NCBI GenBank assembly: GCA_045658985.1
Contig: JAZOWC010000038.1
Span: 1 to 64,000, forward strand
Direction of reading: 5' to 3'
DNA length: 64,000 nt
Source: RGIG3513 sp045658985
GTDB taxonomy: Bacteria; Bacillota; Clostridia; Oscillospirales; Butyricicoccaceae
Part shown: in pieces, positions 32,831 to 41,450 of the stretch
Layout of the letters: every line of letters begins with the position of its first letter
Numbering within the stretch: the first letter of the stretch is position 1
Made by a program: the position numbers and the translations under genes
The notes under the pieces: model-generated
What the model was told of the DNA's origin: nothing
Databases searched by the model: none
The model's input: the letters and a program-made list of their open reading frames with translations, nothing else

Positions 32831-33417
32831 TAGCGCTGGTTGCCATTGCAGCCGTGATATTTGCGGTTCTGGTGGCGCCTGTTGGCGTGCATATTAAGTA
32901 TTCGGATGATTTTGCGTTATGGCTGTCCTATGCCGGAATCAGATTCGGTATCGTACCCGCGAAAGAGAAGAAAAACAAACCCAAAAAACAATCGGACAAA
33001 CCAAAGGGCAAGAAGCAAAAAACAAAGCTCAGGCTGTCTTTTGACGATATCCTGCAGCTTGTCGGCACTGGACTGCAGGCGGTAAAAAAGCTTGTCAAAA
33101 CCCTGCGTATCAGACGTTTTAAGCTGGCTATCGTGGTATCCGGCGAGGACGCAGCCTCGGCAGCCATCAATTATGGCAGAGTATGCGCGTTGGCTTCGGC
33201 TTCTTATCCTGTGATAGAAAAGTCACTGGACAAGGGGCAGACCGATATTTCCGTGGATCTTGAGTATGATTCCAAAACATCCGTACAAGCTGATATAATA
33301 ATCAAGGCCATGACGGTAAAAATTATTATTATTGCAGTCAAAGCGCTGTTTGCAGTTTTACCAATCATTAACAAAAAGAATGAGAAAGGCGGCAGGTCAA
33401 ATGAGCAACATAAATGA
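32827..33417 (+). CDS. DUF2953 domain-containing protein
   Basis: A 196-residue protein with an N-terminal membrane helix (about 1-22), a very basic lysine-rich linker (about 48-66), and the DUF2953 C-terminal region (V-K-T-L-R-I-R-R-F-K-L ... A-S-A-A-I-N-Y-G). Function is unknown, but the gene stands directly before ytfJ in many spore-formers, as it does here, hinting at a sporulation or germination role. It overlaps scpB by four bases. Confidence 0.85.
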   Translation: MIALVAIAAVIFAVLVAPVGVHIKYSDDFALWLSYAGIRFGIVPAKEKKNKPKKQSDKPKGKKQKTKLRLSFDDILQLVGTGLQAVKKLVKTLRIRRFKLAIVVSGEDAASAAINYGRVCALASASYPVIEKSLDKGQTDISVDLEYDSKTSVQADIIIKAMTVKIIIIAVKALFAVLPIINKKNEKGGRSNEQHK

Positions 33418-33787
33418 ATCCATGGGTATCACCATAGAAAAAATCAAGGATATGATCGATGTGAATACGGTGGTCGGTGATCCTATCACTACACCTGACG
33501 GCACTACTCTGATCCCCGTATCCAAGGTAAGCTTTGGCTTTGCTTCCGGCGGCACCGATGGCACCAATATGCGATTTGGCGCAGGAGCAGGTGCGGGCGT
33601 AAATATTACACCTATCGCGTTTATGGTCATCAAGGACGGTAACACTCGTATGATATACGTTCAGCCTCCCGTAAATTCTGCTGTAGACAGGCTGATCGAT
33701 ATGCTCCCTGAGGCTGCAGACAAAGTGTCTGAGTTTATCAAAAATCGCAAGAACAAAGAAGATTCTTCTGAAGAATCGGTATATTGA
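33401..33787 (+). CDS. ytfJ: Spore protein YtfJ (GerW family)
   Basis: A 128-residue soluble protein of the GerW/YtfJ family, found only in endospore formers and linked to spore germination with L-alanine in Bacillus. The family segment V-V-G-D-P-I-T-T-P-D-G-T-T-L-I-P-V-S-K-V is at about 22-41, followed by the glycine-rich F-G-A-G-A-G-A-G-V and P-V-N-S-A-V-D-R-L-I. ATG 33401 lies within the end of the DUF2953 gene (17-base overlap). Confidence 0.94.
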   Translation: MSNINESMGITIEKIKDMIDVNTVVGDPITTPDGTTLIPVSKVSFGFASGGTDGTNMRFGAGAGAGVNITPIAFMVIKDGNTRMIYVQPPVNSAVDRLIDMLPEAADKVSEFIKNRKNKEDSSEESVY

Positions 33788-33795
33788 TATGTCCG

Positions 33796-33821
33796 TCTCC
33801 CATATAATCCTATATGGGAGA
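33796..33821 (+). promoter_or_regulatory. Hairpin covering the dacF ribosome-binding site
   Basis: TCTCCCATATA (33796-33806) and TATATGGGAGA (33811-33821) form a perfect 11-bp stem with a four-base loop. The right arm contains the only Shine-Dalgarno sequence, GGGAG (33816-33820), for the next gene. No T-run follows. Confidence 0.7.
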
Positions 33822-33829
33822 TGATAATA

Positions 33830-34918
33830 TTGAGGAAAATCGTATGCCTTGCGGCCGCGCTCTTGTTGGTATCAATGAGCGTATTTGCCGCAGATGTAAC
33901 CGTATCCGCACAGTCGGCAATATTGTATGATTGCACTACAGGCAAAGTAATCTACGAAAAACAGGTCGACGAGCACCGCCTTATTGCCAGTACCACAAAG
34001 ATCATGACAGGTTTGCTTGCTGCGGAGATGTATAATCTTGAGCAGAGTGTTGTTATTGATGCAAAATGGTGCGGAGCAGAGGGCTCGTCCATGTATCTGA
34101 CGGCAGGTGAGACGGTCACTGTCAAAGACCTGCTCTACGGTCTTATGCTTATGAGCGGCAATGATGCTGCCCTGGCCTTGTCCTGCATATATTCGGGTGA
34201 AAGCTCCGATTTTGTCGAGCTGATGAATAGAAAAGCTGCCGAGCTCGGACTCAGAGACACTCATTTTTCCAATCCGTCCGGCTTGGATGAGGACGACCAT
34301 TATTCCACGGCGAGAGATATGGCACGGCTTGCCCATTATGCCCTCAATAACCCGACTTTTGCCGCAGTATGTGCTACGAGGCAGATTGAGACTGCGGGCA
34401 GATTTATGACAAATCATAACAAGCTTCTGTTCCTTATACCCGGCGCCGCAGGAGTAAAGACGGGGTACACCGACGAAGCAGGCAGATGTCTTGTATCTGC
34501 TGTTGAGCGCGACGGAAGGAAGCTTATTGCTGTTACCTTTGATGCTCCCGATGACTGGAACGATCACGAAAAGCTCTATGATATGGGATTTTATGATATG
34601 CGCGTGCGCAATATCATAAAATCCGGTATGGTTGGCTATGCATATGCCGCAGGAAAGGGCATGGTCGAGCTTCGCATTGACAATGACGTCCGTTATTGTC
34701 TTACTGCGGAGGAGATCGATCGGTTGGATATCAGACTGACGGGTGACCGTATCGTATACGGGTGCAGGAATGAGGGAGACCTTTACGGCGAGATAACAGT
34801 CAGGCTTGACGGGGCTGTTATATGCAGAGAACCGGTATATTTTTGTGATAATATAGAAGAAGAACTGCCAAAACAGACGTTTTGGGATAAGATAAAAGGG
34901 ATTTTTACCTTGAGGTGA
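33830..34918 (+). CDS. D-alanyl-D-alanine carboxypeptidase (DacF/PBP5-like)
   Basis: Secreted serine carboxypeptidase that trims the pentapeptide of peptidoglycan. It has a signal peptide (about 1-22), the active-site S-T-T-K (S-x-x-K), S-G-N (S-x-N) and K-T-G motifs in the usual order, and a C-terminal beta domain and a final basic tail without a strong anchor helix. The neighbours (ytfJ upstream) suggest the sporulation type DacF, though vegetative DacA is not excluded. Start: ATG 33821 touches GGGAG with no gap, so the TTG at 33830, nine bases from it, is preferred. Confidence 0.9.
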   Translation: MRKIVCLAAALLLVSMSVFAADVTVSAQSAILYDCTTGKVIYEKQVDEHRLIASTTKIMTGLLAAEMYNLEQSVVIDAKWCGAEGSSMYLTAGETVTVKDLLYGLMLMSGNDAALALSCIYSGESSDFVELMNRKAAELGLRDTHFSNPSGLDEDDHYSTARDMARLAHYALNNPTFAAVCATRQIETAGRFMTNHNKLLFLIPGAAGVKTGYTDEAGRCLVSAVERDGRKLIAVTFDAPDDWNDHEKLYDMGFYDMRVRNIIKSGMVGYAYAAGKGMVELRIDNDVRYCLTAEEIDRLDIRLTGDRIVYGCRNEGDLYGEITVRLDGAVICREPVYFCDNIEEELPKQTFWDKIKGIFTLR

Positions 34919-34922
34919 TAGA

Positions 34923-35645
34923 TTGAACGAGAGATTACAGAAGATCCTTTCAGAAGCGGGAATCTGCTCGCGCAGGGCGGCAGAAAAGCTTATTGAACAA
35001 GGACGTGTAAAGGTAAACGGCATTACGGCATCGGTGGGAGAATCCGCTGATATTGATGCCGATGAAATTACCGTAGACGGCAAGAAAATCAAAAGAAAAT
35101 CCGAATACGTATACATAATGCTGAACAAACCCAGAGGTTATGTTACTACCCTCGCGGATGAAGCGGGCAGAAAATGCGTCACGGAGCTTGTATCCGATCT
35201 CGGAGTACGTGTTTACCCCATAGGACGTCTTGATATGCATTCGGAGGGTATGCTGCTGATGACCAACGACGGTGATCTGGCATACAGACTTACCCATCCC
35301 AAGCACGAGGTATACAAGAAATATCTGGTCAAGATAACTTGCGACAGCGGAAGAGAGCATATTATGCCTGATGTTGCATTGTCCAAACCCATAGAGATAG
35401 ATGGCATAAAGCTGCTGCCTGCCAAATGCAGGATAGTTGAGAAAATTGATGAGGATAAGTATATTCTCACTATTTCCATCCGTGAGGGTAAAAACAGACA
35501 GATACGCAGAATGTGCGTTGCATGCGGCTATACAGTTAATGCCCTCAAGCGTGTATCTGTCGGTGACGTTATGCTTGGTAATCTGCCAAGCGGCAGCTGG
35601 CGTCATCTGACAAAAGATGAAGTGGAATATCTCAAAACAGTTTAG
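34923..35645 (+). CDS. rluB: 23S rRNA pseudouridine synthase RluB-type
   Basis: RNA-modifying enzyme of the RsuA/RluB group. N-terminal S4 RNA-binding domain (L-Q-K-I-L-S-E-A-G-I-C-S-R-R-A-A-E), then the catalytic aspartate in G-R-L-D-M-H-S-E-G-M-L-L-M-T-N-D and a C-terminal E-G-K-N-R-Q-I-R-R-M. 240 residues. It starts at TTG with GAGGTGA before it. rluB beside scpAB and dacF is the usual Firmicute arrangement. The exact uridine modified is inferred from family. Confidence 0.92.
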   Translation: MNERLQKILSEAGICSRRAAEKLIEQGRVKVNGITASVGESADIDADEITVDGKKIKRKSEYVYIMLNKPRGYVTTLADEAGRKCVTELVSDLGVRVYPIGRLDMHSEGMLLMTNDGDLAYRLTHPKHEVYKKYLVKITCDSGREHIMPDVALSKPIEIDGIKLLPAKCRIVEKIDEDKYILTISIREGKNRQIRRMCVACGYTVNALKRVSVGDVMLGNLPSGSWRHLTKDEVEYLKTV

Positions 35646-35682
35646 TTTTATATGAATCATAAACTATAAGGGCGGTGTGGGT

Positions 35683-36513
35683 ATGAAGCGTATCAATGAA
35701 GCAATTGCAGAAAAAATGAACGAGTTTACCAGAGGTCAGAAGCTTTTGGCGACCTTTATCTCGGAGCATTGTGACAAGGCTGCGTTTATGAGTTCTTTTG
35801 AGCTGGCAGCCTATACGGGCGTCAGCCAGTCCACTGTAATCAGATTCTCCAATGCTATGGGATACAACGGTTATGCCGAGTTTCAGGAGGCATTGCAGAC
35901 CGAGCTCAAGTATCGTCTGACTACGCTTGAGAGATTTGAGTTGCTGTCCGAGCAGCCTACGGATGCAGATGTTGTATCTGAGATCGCTCTGTGTGATGCC
36001 CGCAACATAAAGAAGAATGCGGGGACAAGCAGTGACGCACTCAAGAACATTGCAACCCGAATTATGCTTTCGTCCAGGGTATATGTATACGGTCAGGGTG
36101 CCGCCTCGGCAGCTGCGGTGTATCTGTCTGCCTATCTGCGTAATATGCTGCCCAATATCAGCTGTATCAATCAGCTCGGTATAGATCCTCTGTCGGCGGT
36201 TGCACAGATAGAGAATGGCGATCTGCTGATTTGTATCAGTTTTCCCGTTCATACCTCGGCTACATTGGATATGCTCGAGTATGCAAAGAGCCGTGATGCA
36301 GGTATTGTATCTATCAGCGAGAGCAAGGATTCGCAGATAGCGGTCTTGTCCGACGTCAGTCTGGTTTCCGAGTGCGGAGACTACGGCATAAACGGTACTC
36401 TTGCGCCTGTTATTTCCCTTTGTGGCGCTATTATAAGCATCCTTGCCCGTTCGGATGAGCGATTTAAAAACAAGCTCAACGGCGTTGGCGAAGCACATAA
36501 AAATAGAAGGTGA
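35683..36513 (+). CDS. MurR/RpiR family transcriptional regulator
   Basis: DNA-binding regulator with an N-terminal HTH_6 domain (about 1-75: A-A-Y-T-G-V-S-Q-S-T-V-I-R-F-S-N-A-M-G-Y is the recognition region) and a C-terminal SIS sugar-phosphate-binding domain (about 115-240: V-Y-V-Y-G-Q-G-A-A, I-C-I-S-F). Members sense phosphosugars and usually control sugar or amino-sugar use. No sugar gene lies next to it, so its targets are elsewhere or it controls itself. It overlaps or abuts the following flavoprotein gene. Confidence 0.9.
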   Translation: MKRINEAIAEKMNEFTRGQKLLATFISEHCDKAAFMSSFELAAYTGVSQSTVIRFSNAMGYNGYAEFQEALQTELKYRLTTLERFELLSEQPTDADVVSEIALCDARNIKKNAGTSSDALKNIATRIMLSSRVYVYGQGAASAAAVYLSAYLRNMLPNISCINQLGIDPLSAVAQIENGDLLICISFPVHTSATLDMLEYAKSRDAGIVSISESKDSQIAVLSDVSLVSECGDYGINGTLAPVISLCGAIISILARSDERFKNKLNGVGEAHKNRR

Positions 36514-36518
36514 TGGAT

Positions 36519-37754
36519 ATGCTTTCGGTAGCGGTCATAGGCGGCGGCGCATCTGGAATGATGGCAGCCTGTATCGCAGCCAAAAACGGTGCGAGCGTTA
36601 CTTTGTTTGAACGCGGCAGCATCTGCGGCGTAAAACTGAATATTACCGGCAAAGGCAGATGCAACGTCACCAATAACTGCGACGTTAATACTCTTATTGC
36701 CAACACTGTCAAAAACGGAAGATTCCTGTACAGTGCTTTTTCTGCCTTTGATTCTCAGGCGGCTATGGCTTTTTTTGAAGAGTGCGGCGTAAAACTCAAG
36801 ACCGAGAGGGGAAACAGGGTGTTCCCCGTATCGGACAGCGCCAAAGAGGTTACCGGCGCCCTCAGGACTATGTTGCATAGACTTGGTGTAAATATCGTCA
36901 AAGAGCGTGTTTTAAGCGTAAAAGAAGATAATGGTGAAGTATGCGGCGTATGCGGTGAAAACGGCGCATTTTATGCCTCAGACCGAGTTATAGTGGCTAC
37001 GGGCGGTATGTCCTATCCGCGCACAGGCTCAACCGGTGACGGATACCGCATAGCAAAGGCTCTGGGACATACTGTGACCGAACTTTCTCCGTCGCTGGTA
37101 CCGCTTGTGATAAAAGGCAATATTCCAAAACGTCTTGAGGGACTGGCGCTCAAGAATGTCGGACTGACCGTGTCATGCGGCAGCAAGAATATATATACCG
37201 ATTTTGGTGAGATGGTGTTCACGGCTAACGGTGTTTCAGGTCCTATGATACTTAGTGCTTCGGCGCATCTTGGCAGGAAAAACACCTTCCCGTACGATGT
37301 GTTTATAGATCTCAAGCCTGCTTTGACAAATGAGGTTCTTGACAAGCGTATCCTCAGTGATTTCAATGAGTCAAAGAACCGTGATTTCGTCAATTCGCTG
37401 GGTAAGCTGCTGCCATCAAAGCTCATCCCCGTTATCATTGAACTCAGCGGCATTCCTGCCGACAAAAAGGTGAATTCCATAACCGCGGAGGAGCGGGGAA
37501 GACTTTGCTCGCTGATTAAGGCGTTCAAGCTTCAGGCTGTGTCATTTGGCTCTATGGATGAAGCTGTTGTTACCTCGGGCGGTATATCCGTAAAAGAAAT
37601 TAATCCAAAGACCATGGAATCAAAGCTGGTCAGCGGATTGTATTTTTGCGGCGAGGTCATAGACGTTGATGCCTATACGGGTGGTTTTAATCTCCAGATT
37701 GCGTGGTCAACCGGCTACTGTGCCGGTACCTACGCTTCGGGAAAGGAAGTATAA
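36519..37754 (+). CDS. NAD(P)/FAD-dependent oxidoreductase, HI0933/BaiN family
   Basis: A flavoprotein of about 411 residues. The FAD-binding Rossmann motif G-G-G-A-S-G-M is at about 8-14, followed by L-F-E-R, the family signature K-L-N-I-T-G-K-G-R-C-N-V-T-N and a C-terminal G-G-F-N-L-Q-I-A-W-S-T-G-Y. Members include BaiN-type proteins proposed for bile-acid 7-dehydroxylation, but most have no known substrate and the gene is usually next to cmk, as here. ATG 36519 is preferred because AAGGTGA ends 5 bases before it; ATG 36513 is possible. Confidence 0.9.
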   Translation: MLSVAVIGGGASGMMAACIAAKNGASVTLFERGSICGVKLNITGKGRCNVTNNCDVNTLIANTVKNGRFLYSAFSAFDSQAAMAFFEECGVKLKTERGNRVFPVSDSAKEVTGALRTMLHRLGVNIVKERVLSVKEDNGEVCGVCGENGAFYASDRVIVATGGMSYPRTGSTGDGYRIAKALGHTVTELSPSLVPLVIKGNIPKRLEGLALKNVGLTVSCGSKNIYTDFGEMVFTANGVSGPMILSASAHLGRKNTFPYDVFIDLKPALTNEVLDKRILSDFNESKNRDFVNSLGKLLPSKLIPVIIELSGIPADKKVNSITAEERGRLCSLIKAFKLQAVSFGSMDEAVVTSGGISVKEINPKTMESKLVSGLYFCGEVIDVDAYTGGFNLQIAWSTGYCAGTYASGKEV

Positions 37755-37756
37755 AT

Positions 37757-38431
37757 ATGAAAAAAGTTGCAATTGCCATTGATGGCCCCTCCGGCGCAGG
37801 TAAAAGCTCTATTGCCAAGGCGCTGGCCAAAAAACTTGGTATAGTATATGTTGACACCGGTGCTATTTACCGCACTGTCGGTCTTTATATCTGGAGGAAC
37901 AATGTTGATTCCAAGGATGCATCAAAGATTATTTTTATGCTGCCCGAGATCTCGGTCAAGCTCGCATATGTAGACGGCACACAGCATATTTTCCTGAACG
38001 GTGAGGATGTGTCCGGTCTTATCAGAACGGAGACAATATCAAAGTATGCAAGCGACGTATCCGCTATTCCTGAGGTCAGAGCGTTTTTGCTGTCTCTGCA
38101 GAGGGATATGGCCAAGGAGAACAGTGTTATTATGGACGGCAGAGATATAGGAACGGTTGTTCTGCCTGATGCGGAGGTCAAAATATTCCTCACTGCCTCT
38201 GCCGAGGTCAGAGCGCAGCGCAGATATAAAGAGCTCGTCGAAAAGGGCGAGAAAGTCGTATTTGAGGACGTTCTTGCCGCAATAATTACCCGAGATACCA
38301 ATGACAGCTCCCGTGCTGCTGCACCGCTCAAGGCTGCCGATGATGCCGTTATACTTGACAGTTCGGATATCAATGCGGAGCAGACACTTAATGCCGCCAT
38401 TGAAATAATCAACAGCAAGATCGCGGAATGA
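37757..38431 (+). CDS. cmk: Cytidylate kinase
   Basis: Phosphorylates CMP and dCMP with ATP. P-loop D-G-P-S-G-A-G-K-S-S (about 9-18), then Y-V-D-T-G-A-I-Y-R and M-D-G-R-D-I-G-T-V-V-L-P-D-A, the CMP-binding motif. 224 residues, normal. It sits two bases after the flavoprotein and overlaps ispH by four bases; the order flavoprotein-cmk-(plsC)-ispH is usual in Clostridia, although no plsC is seen here. Confidence 0.96.
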   Translation: MKKVAIAIDGPSGAGKSSIAKALAKKLGIVYVDTGAIYRTVGLYIWRNNVDSKDASKIIFMLPEISVKLAYVDGTQHIFLNGEDVSGLIRTETISKYASDVSAIPEVRAFLLSLQRDMAKENSVIMDGRDIGTVVLPDAEVKIFLTASAEVRAQRRYKELVEKGEKVVFEDVLAAIITRDTNDSSRAAAPLKAADDAVILDSSDINAEQTLNAAIEIINSKIAE

Positions 38432-40365
38432 AGGTTAAAATAGCTGAGAATGCAGGCTACTGCTTCGGCGTCAGGCTTGCGGTAAATACAGCCGAAGAAA
38501 ACGCGGCAAAATACGGACATATATATACTCTGGGCCATATAATTCACAACAAGAACGTTGTAAAAGAGCTTGAGGGCAAAGGCGTCACCGCAATATCCTG
38601 CGCAAAGGATGCTCCCGATGGCTCCAACGTACTGCTCAGAGCCCACGGAGTAACTACTGAGGAGATAGAAATCCTCAACAATAAAAAATGTAATATTATT
38701 GATGCTACCTGTCCTTTTGTCAAAAAGATCCATCGCATAGCTATGGAAGAGAGCGCATTGGGGCAAAAAATTCTCATCGCAGGTAAGCGTGAACACCCCG
38801 AAGTTATAGGCATCGCATCCCGATGCAATGAGTGTGTGATCGTTCAAAATCGGGATGAACTGTCGAAAATCTGCGAAGAATGGAGTCAAGACAGCTTCTC
38901 GGTTGTGGCACAGACAACATTTGAAAAAAAAGAGTATGAAATTTTCAAAAAATTCATTAAAAACACTTGTAAAAGTGTACGCTTTTTTGATACAATATGT
39001 GTTGCAACTGAATTGCGTCAGGATGAGGCAGCGCTCTCTGCTTCAAAAGCTGATGCAACAGTGGTTGTCGGAGACAGAGGCAGCAGCAATACAAATAATC
39101 TGTATGTCATATGCTCGTCGGTTTGCCCAAAGACACTGTTCGTGGAGTCGGCAGGGGAGATCGATATTGATTCACTTGACGGAGCGGAGAATATTTTTGT
39201 AACAGCCGGTGCATCTACGCCCGACAAAATAATACAGGAGGTATGCAAGAAAATGACAGAGAAAATCGAAAACATCGCAGCAGAAAGCTTCGAGGAACTT
39301 TTAGAGCAGTCTTTCAAAACTTTACATACAGGAGAAAAGGTAAGCGGCATAGTAACGCAGATCAACAATACCGACATCACTGTTGACCTTGGCGTTAAGC
39401 AGGCTGGATATATTCCTCTTGCTGAGCTGTCCGATGATCCCACCTTTAAGCTCGAAGAGAGCATCAAAGTCGGCGATCAGATCGAAGCTACCGTTGTTCG
39501 CGTAAACGACGTTGACGGCGTTGTTACTCTTTCCAAGCGTCGCCTTGATGCTGTTAAGAATTGGGAGAAGCTTGAGGGTGCTGTTGAGAGCAAAGAGCCC
39601 CTGGATGGCATTATCGTTGATCAGAACAAGGGCGGCGTAGTCGCTAACGTTCTGGGTATCAGAGTATTCATCCCCGCAAGCCAGACCGGCCTGCCCAAGG
39701 ATGCTTCCTTTGACGCTATGATGAAGACTACCCACAAGATCCGCATCACCGAGGTTAACCGTGCACGTCGCCGTGTAGTCGGTACCATCAAGGAGCTGCG
39801 CAATGAGGCTCGCCGTGAGGCTCAGGCAAAGATCTGGGAGACCATCGCTGTCGGCAACAAGTACGAGGGCGTTGTTAAGTCTTTCACCAGCTACGGTGCA
39901 TTTGTTGACATCGGTGGTGTTGACGGTATGGTTCACATCTCCGAGCTGTCCTGGAACAGAGTCCGTCATCCCTCCGACGTTCTGGAAATCGGCCAGACTG
40001 TCGAAGTATTCGTTATCGCTCTGGATGCAGAGAAGAAGAAGATCTCTCTCGGCTACAGAAAGAGCGAGGAAGATCCCTGGAAGATGTTCACCGACAAGTA
40101 CAGTGTTGGCGATGTAGCATCCGTCAAGATCGTTAAGTTCATGCCCTTCGGCGCATTCGCTGAAGTTATGGAGAACGTTGATGGTCTGATCCACATTTCT
40201 CAGATCGCAAACCGCAGAATTGAGAAGGCTGAAGATGCTCTGACCATCGGTGACGTTGTTGATGCCAAGATCGTCGCTATCGACGAGGAGAAGAAGAAGA
40301 TCTCCCTGAGCATCCGTGCTCTGGCTGAGACCGAAGCTCCCGCAGAAGCAACCGAAAACGAATAA
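38428..40365 (+). CDS. ispH: Bifunctional IspH / ribosomal protein S1 fusion
   Basis: A 645-residue fusion. Residues 1 to about 275 are 4-hydroxy-3-methylbut-2-enyl diphosphate reductase, last step of the MEP pathway: cluster cysteines in G-Y-C-F-G-V, D-A-T-C-P-F-V and D-T-I-C-V-A-T, and E-H-P-E-V. Residues about 300-640 are four S1 RNA-binding domains (G-I-V-T-Q-I, I-V-D-Q-N-K, Y-E-G-V-V-K-S-F, V-K-I-V-K-F), the ribosomal S1-like part. The fusion is known from Clostridia. The IspH half uses mixed codons, whereas the S1 half is strongly optimised like ribosomal genes. A terminator follows. Confidence 0.95.
   Translation: MKVKIAENAGYCFGVRLAVNTAEENAAKYGHIYTLGHIIHNKNVVKELEGKGVTAISCAKDAPDGSNVLLRAHGVTTEEIEILNNKKCNIIDATCPFVKKIHRIAMEESALGQKILIAGKREHPEVIGIASRCNECVIVQNRDELSKICEEWSQDSFSVVAQTTFEKKEYEIFKKFIKNTCKSVRFFDTICVATELRQDEAALSASKADATVVVGDRGSSNTNNLYVICSSVCPKTLFVESAGEIDIDSLDGAENIFVTAGASTPDKIIQEVCKKMTEKIENIAAESFEELLEQSFKTLHTGEKVSGIVTQINNTDITVDLGVKQAGYIPLAELSDDPTFKLEESIKVGDQIEATVVRVNDVDGVVTLSKRRLDAVKNWEKLEGAVESKEPLDGIIVDQNKGGVVANVLGIRVFIPASQTGLPKDASFDAMMKTTHKIRITEVNRARRRVVGTIKELRNEARREAQAKIWETIAVGNKYEGVVKSFTSYGAFVDIGGVDGMVHISELSWNRVRHPSDVLEIGQTVEVFVIALDAEKKKISLGYRKSEEDPWKMFTDKYSVGDVASVKIVKFMPFGAFAEVMENVDGLIHISQIANRRIEKAEDALTIGDVVDAKIVAIDEEKKKISLSIRALAETEAPAEATENE
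39236..39255 (+). promoter_or_regulatory. Possible internal ribosome-binding site and start for free S1
   Basis: AGGAGG (39236-39241) lies 11 bases before an in-frame ATG at 39253, at the seam between the IspH and S1 parts. Initiation there would give a protein of about 370 residues containing all four S1 domains. The spacing is a little long, so this is a candidate only. Confidence 0.45.
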
Positions 40366-40376
40366 TCCAATTTAAG

Positions 40377-40410
40377 AATGCCGGATGGGGAAGACCCATC
40401 CGGCATTTTT
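40377..40410. terminator. Bidirectional terminator after ispH-rpsA
   Basis: A 13-bp perfect stem AATGCCGGATGGG with its complement (40377-40389 with 40395-40407), five-base loop, T-run to 40410. The minus-strand recombinase gene ends five bases further. Confidence 0.9.
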
Positions 40411-40414
40411 GATG

Positions 40415-41419
40415 TTAATCGTCGTTTGTTTTGACTATATTGCTGATTGGATTGAGTGCGGCGGCATCTTTGAGATTCTGATCGACTATGTGTGTGTAGA
40501 TCATGGTAGTATCGAGGTTTTGATGTCCCAGAACTTCTTTGAGAGTTCGCACGTCAACTCCGTTTTGATACATCAGTGTGGCGGCAGTATGCCTGAGCTT
40601 GTGCACAGACAGTTTTTTATTGGACAGGCCTGCCTGAGTCAGATGTATTTTTACCAGATGTTTGACGGTCTGTTCGTCGATGCGCTGTCCCAGTCTGCTG
40701 ATAAACAGTGCATTCTTGTGTCCGACTTTGGGCGGGACACGCACGGCCATGTATTTTTCGATTGCATCGAGACATATATCACTGAGATAGACTATACGTT
40801 CTTTGTTGCCTTTGCCCAGAACGCGGAGCCGGTCTTCGGATATATCACTGAGATTTATGCCCACGAGCTCGGAGACACGCAGGCCGCATGTCAAAAACAG
40901 CATTATAATGCAGTAATCCCGCTCTTTGTACCGACCTTCAATCGAGTTGAGAAGCTGCAGTGACTCGTCAAGAGTCAAAAATTTGGGTAATTGTTTTTGT
41001 CCGCGGGGGACATCCAGACTTTTTGTCGGATTATCCTCAATGAGTTGAACTTTGTCACAATAGTATTTATAGAAACCTCTCAGCGCAGAGATTTTTCTCG
41101 CGCGGGTTTTAGCTGAGTTGCCGTAGGATGTTTCAAGGCTTTTATGATGCTTGGGACGTTCGTTGGCAGCAAAAACCAAAAAATCGAGTATTTCCGATCT
41201 TGTTACGGATGCAGCTGTTTTGATATCTACCTGATCGATTGATATCTCATCAAAGGGTGTATTTTTATCAACAAGATTACGCGAAACCAGAATATATCTG
41301 AAGAAGGTTCTCAGATCGAGATAGTATTCTGAAACCGTTTTTGCCGAACGGCCAAGTATGGTCTCCATGTAAACAAGATATTCACGAATTACTGATGGAG
41401 AATATTTTGTATAATTCAT
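40415..41419 (-). CDS. Tyrosine recombinase XerC/XerD-type
   Basis: Site-specific recombinase, 334 residues. N-terminal SAM-like core-binding domain, then the catalytic residues in order: arginine in C-G-L-R-V-S-E-L, lysine in G-K-G-N-K-E-R, H-x-x-R in V-H-K-L-R-H-T, histidine in L-G-H-Q and the nucleophile tyrosine in T-M-I-Y-T-H. It looks like a housekeeping chromosome-dimer resolvase (XerD-like, near 300-330 residues) rather than a phage integrase: there are no phage genes or attachment repeats around it. An insertion of about 30 residues is seen between the helices of the N-terminal domain (around 60-95). Confidence 0.92.
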   Translation of the reverse strand: MNYTKYSPSVIREYLVYMETILGRSAKTVSEYYLDLRTFFRYILVSRNLVDKNTPFDEISIDQVDIKTAASVTRSEILDFLVFAANERPKHHKSLETSYGNSAKTRARKISALRGFYKYYCDKVQLIEDNPTKSLDVPRGQKQLPKFLTLDESLQLLNSIEGRYKERDYCIIMLFLTCGLRVSELVGINLSDISEDRLRVLGKGNKERIVYLSDICLDAIEKYMAVRVPPKVGHKNALFISRLGQRIDEQTVKHLVKIHLTQAGLSNKKLSVHKLRHTAATLMYQNGVDVRTLKEVLGHQNLDTTMIYTHIVDQNLKDAAALNPISNIVKTNDD

Positions 41420-41450
41420 TTTAACACCTCACAACGAAGGAGAGATAAGT

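Noticed and set aside
40415..41419. Tyrosine recombinase as the integrase of a mobile element
   Set aside because: No phage or conjugation genes, no tRNA gene and no flanking attachment repeats; the protein looks like a chromosomal Xer recombinase.
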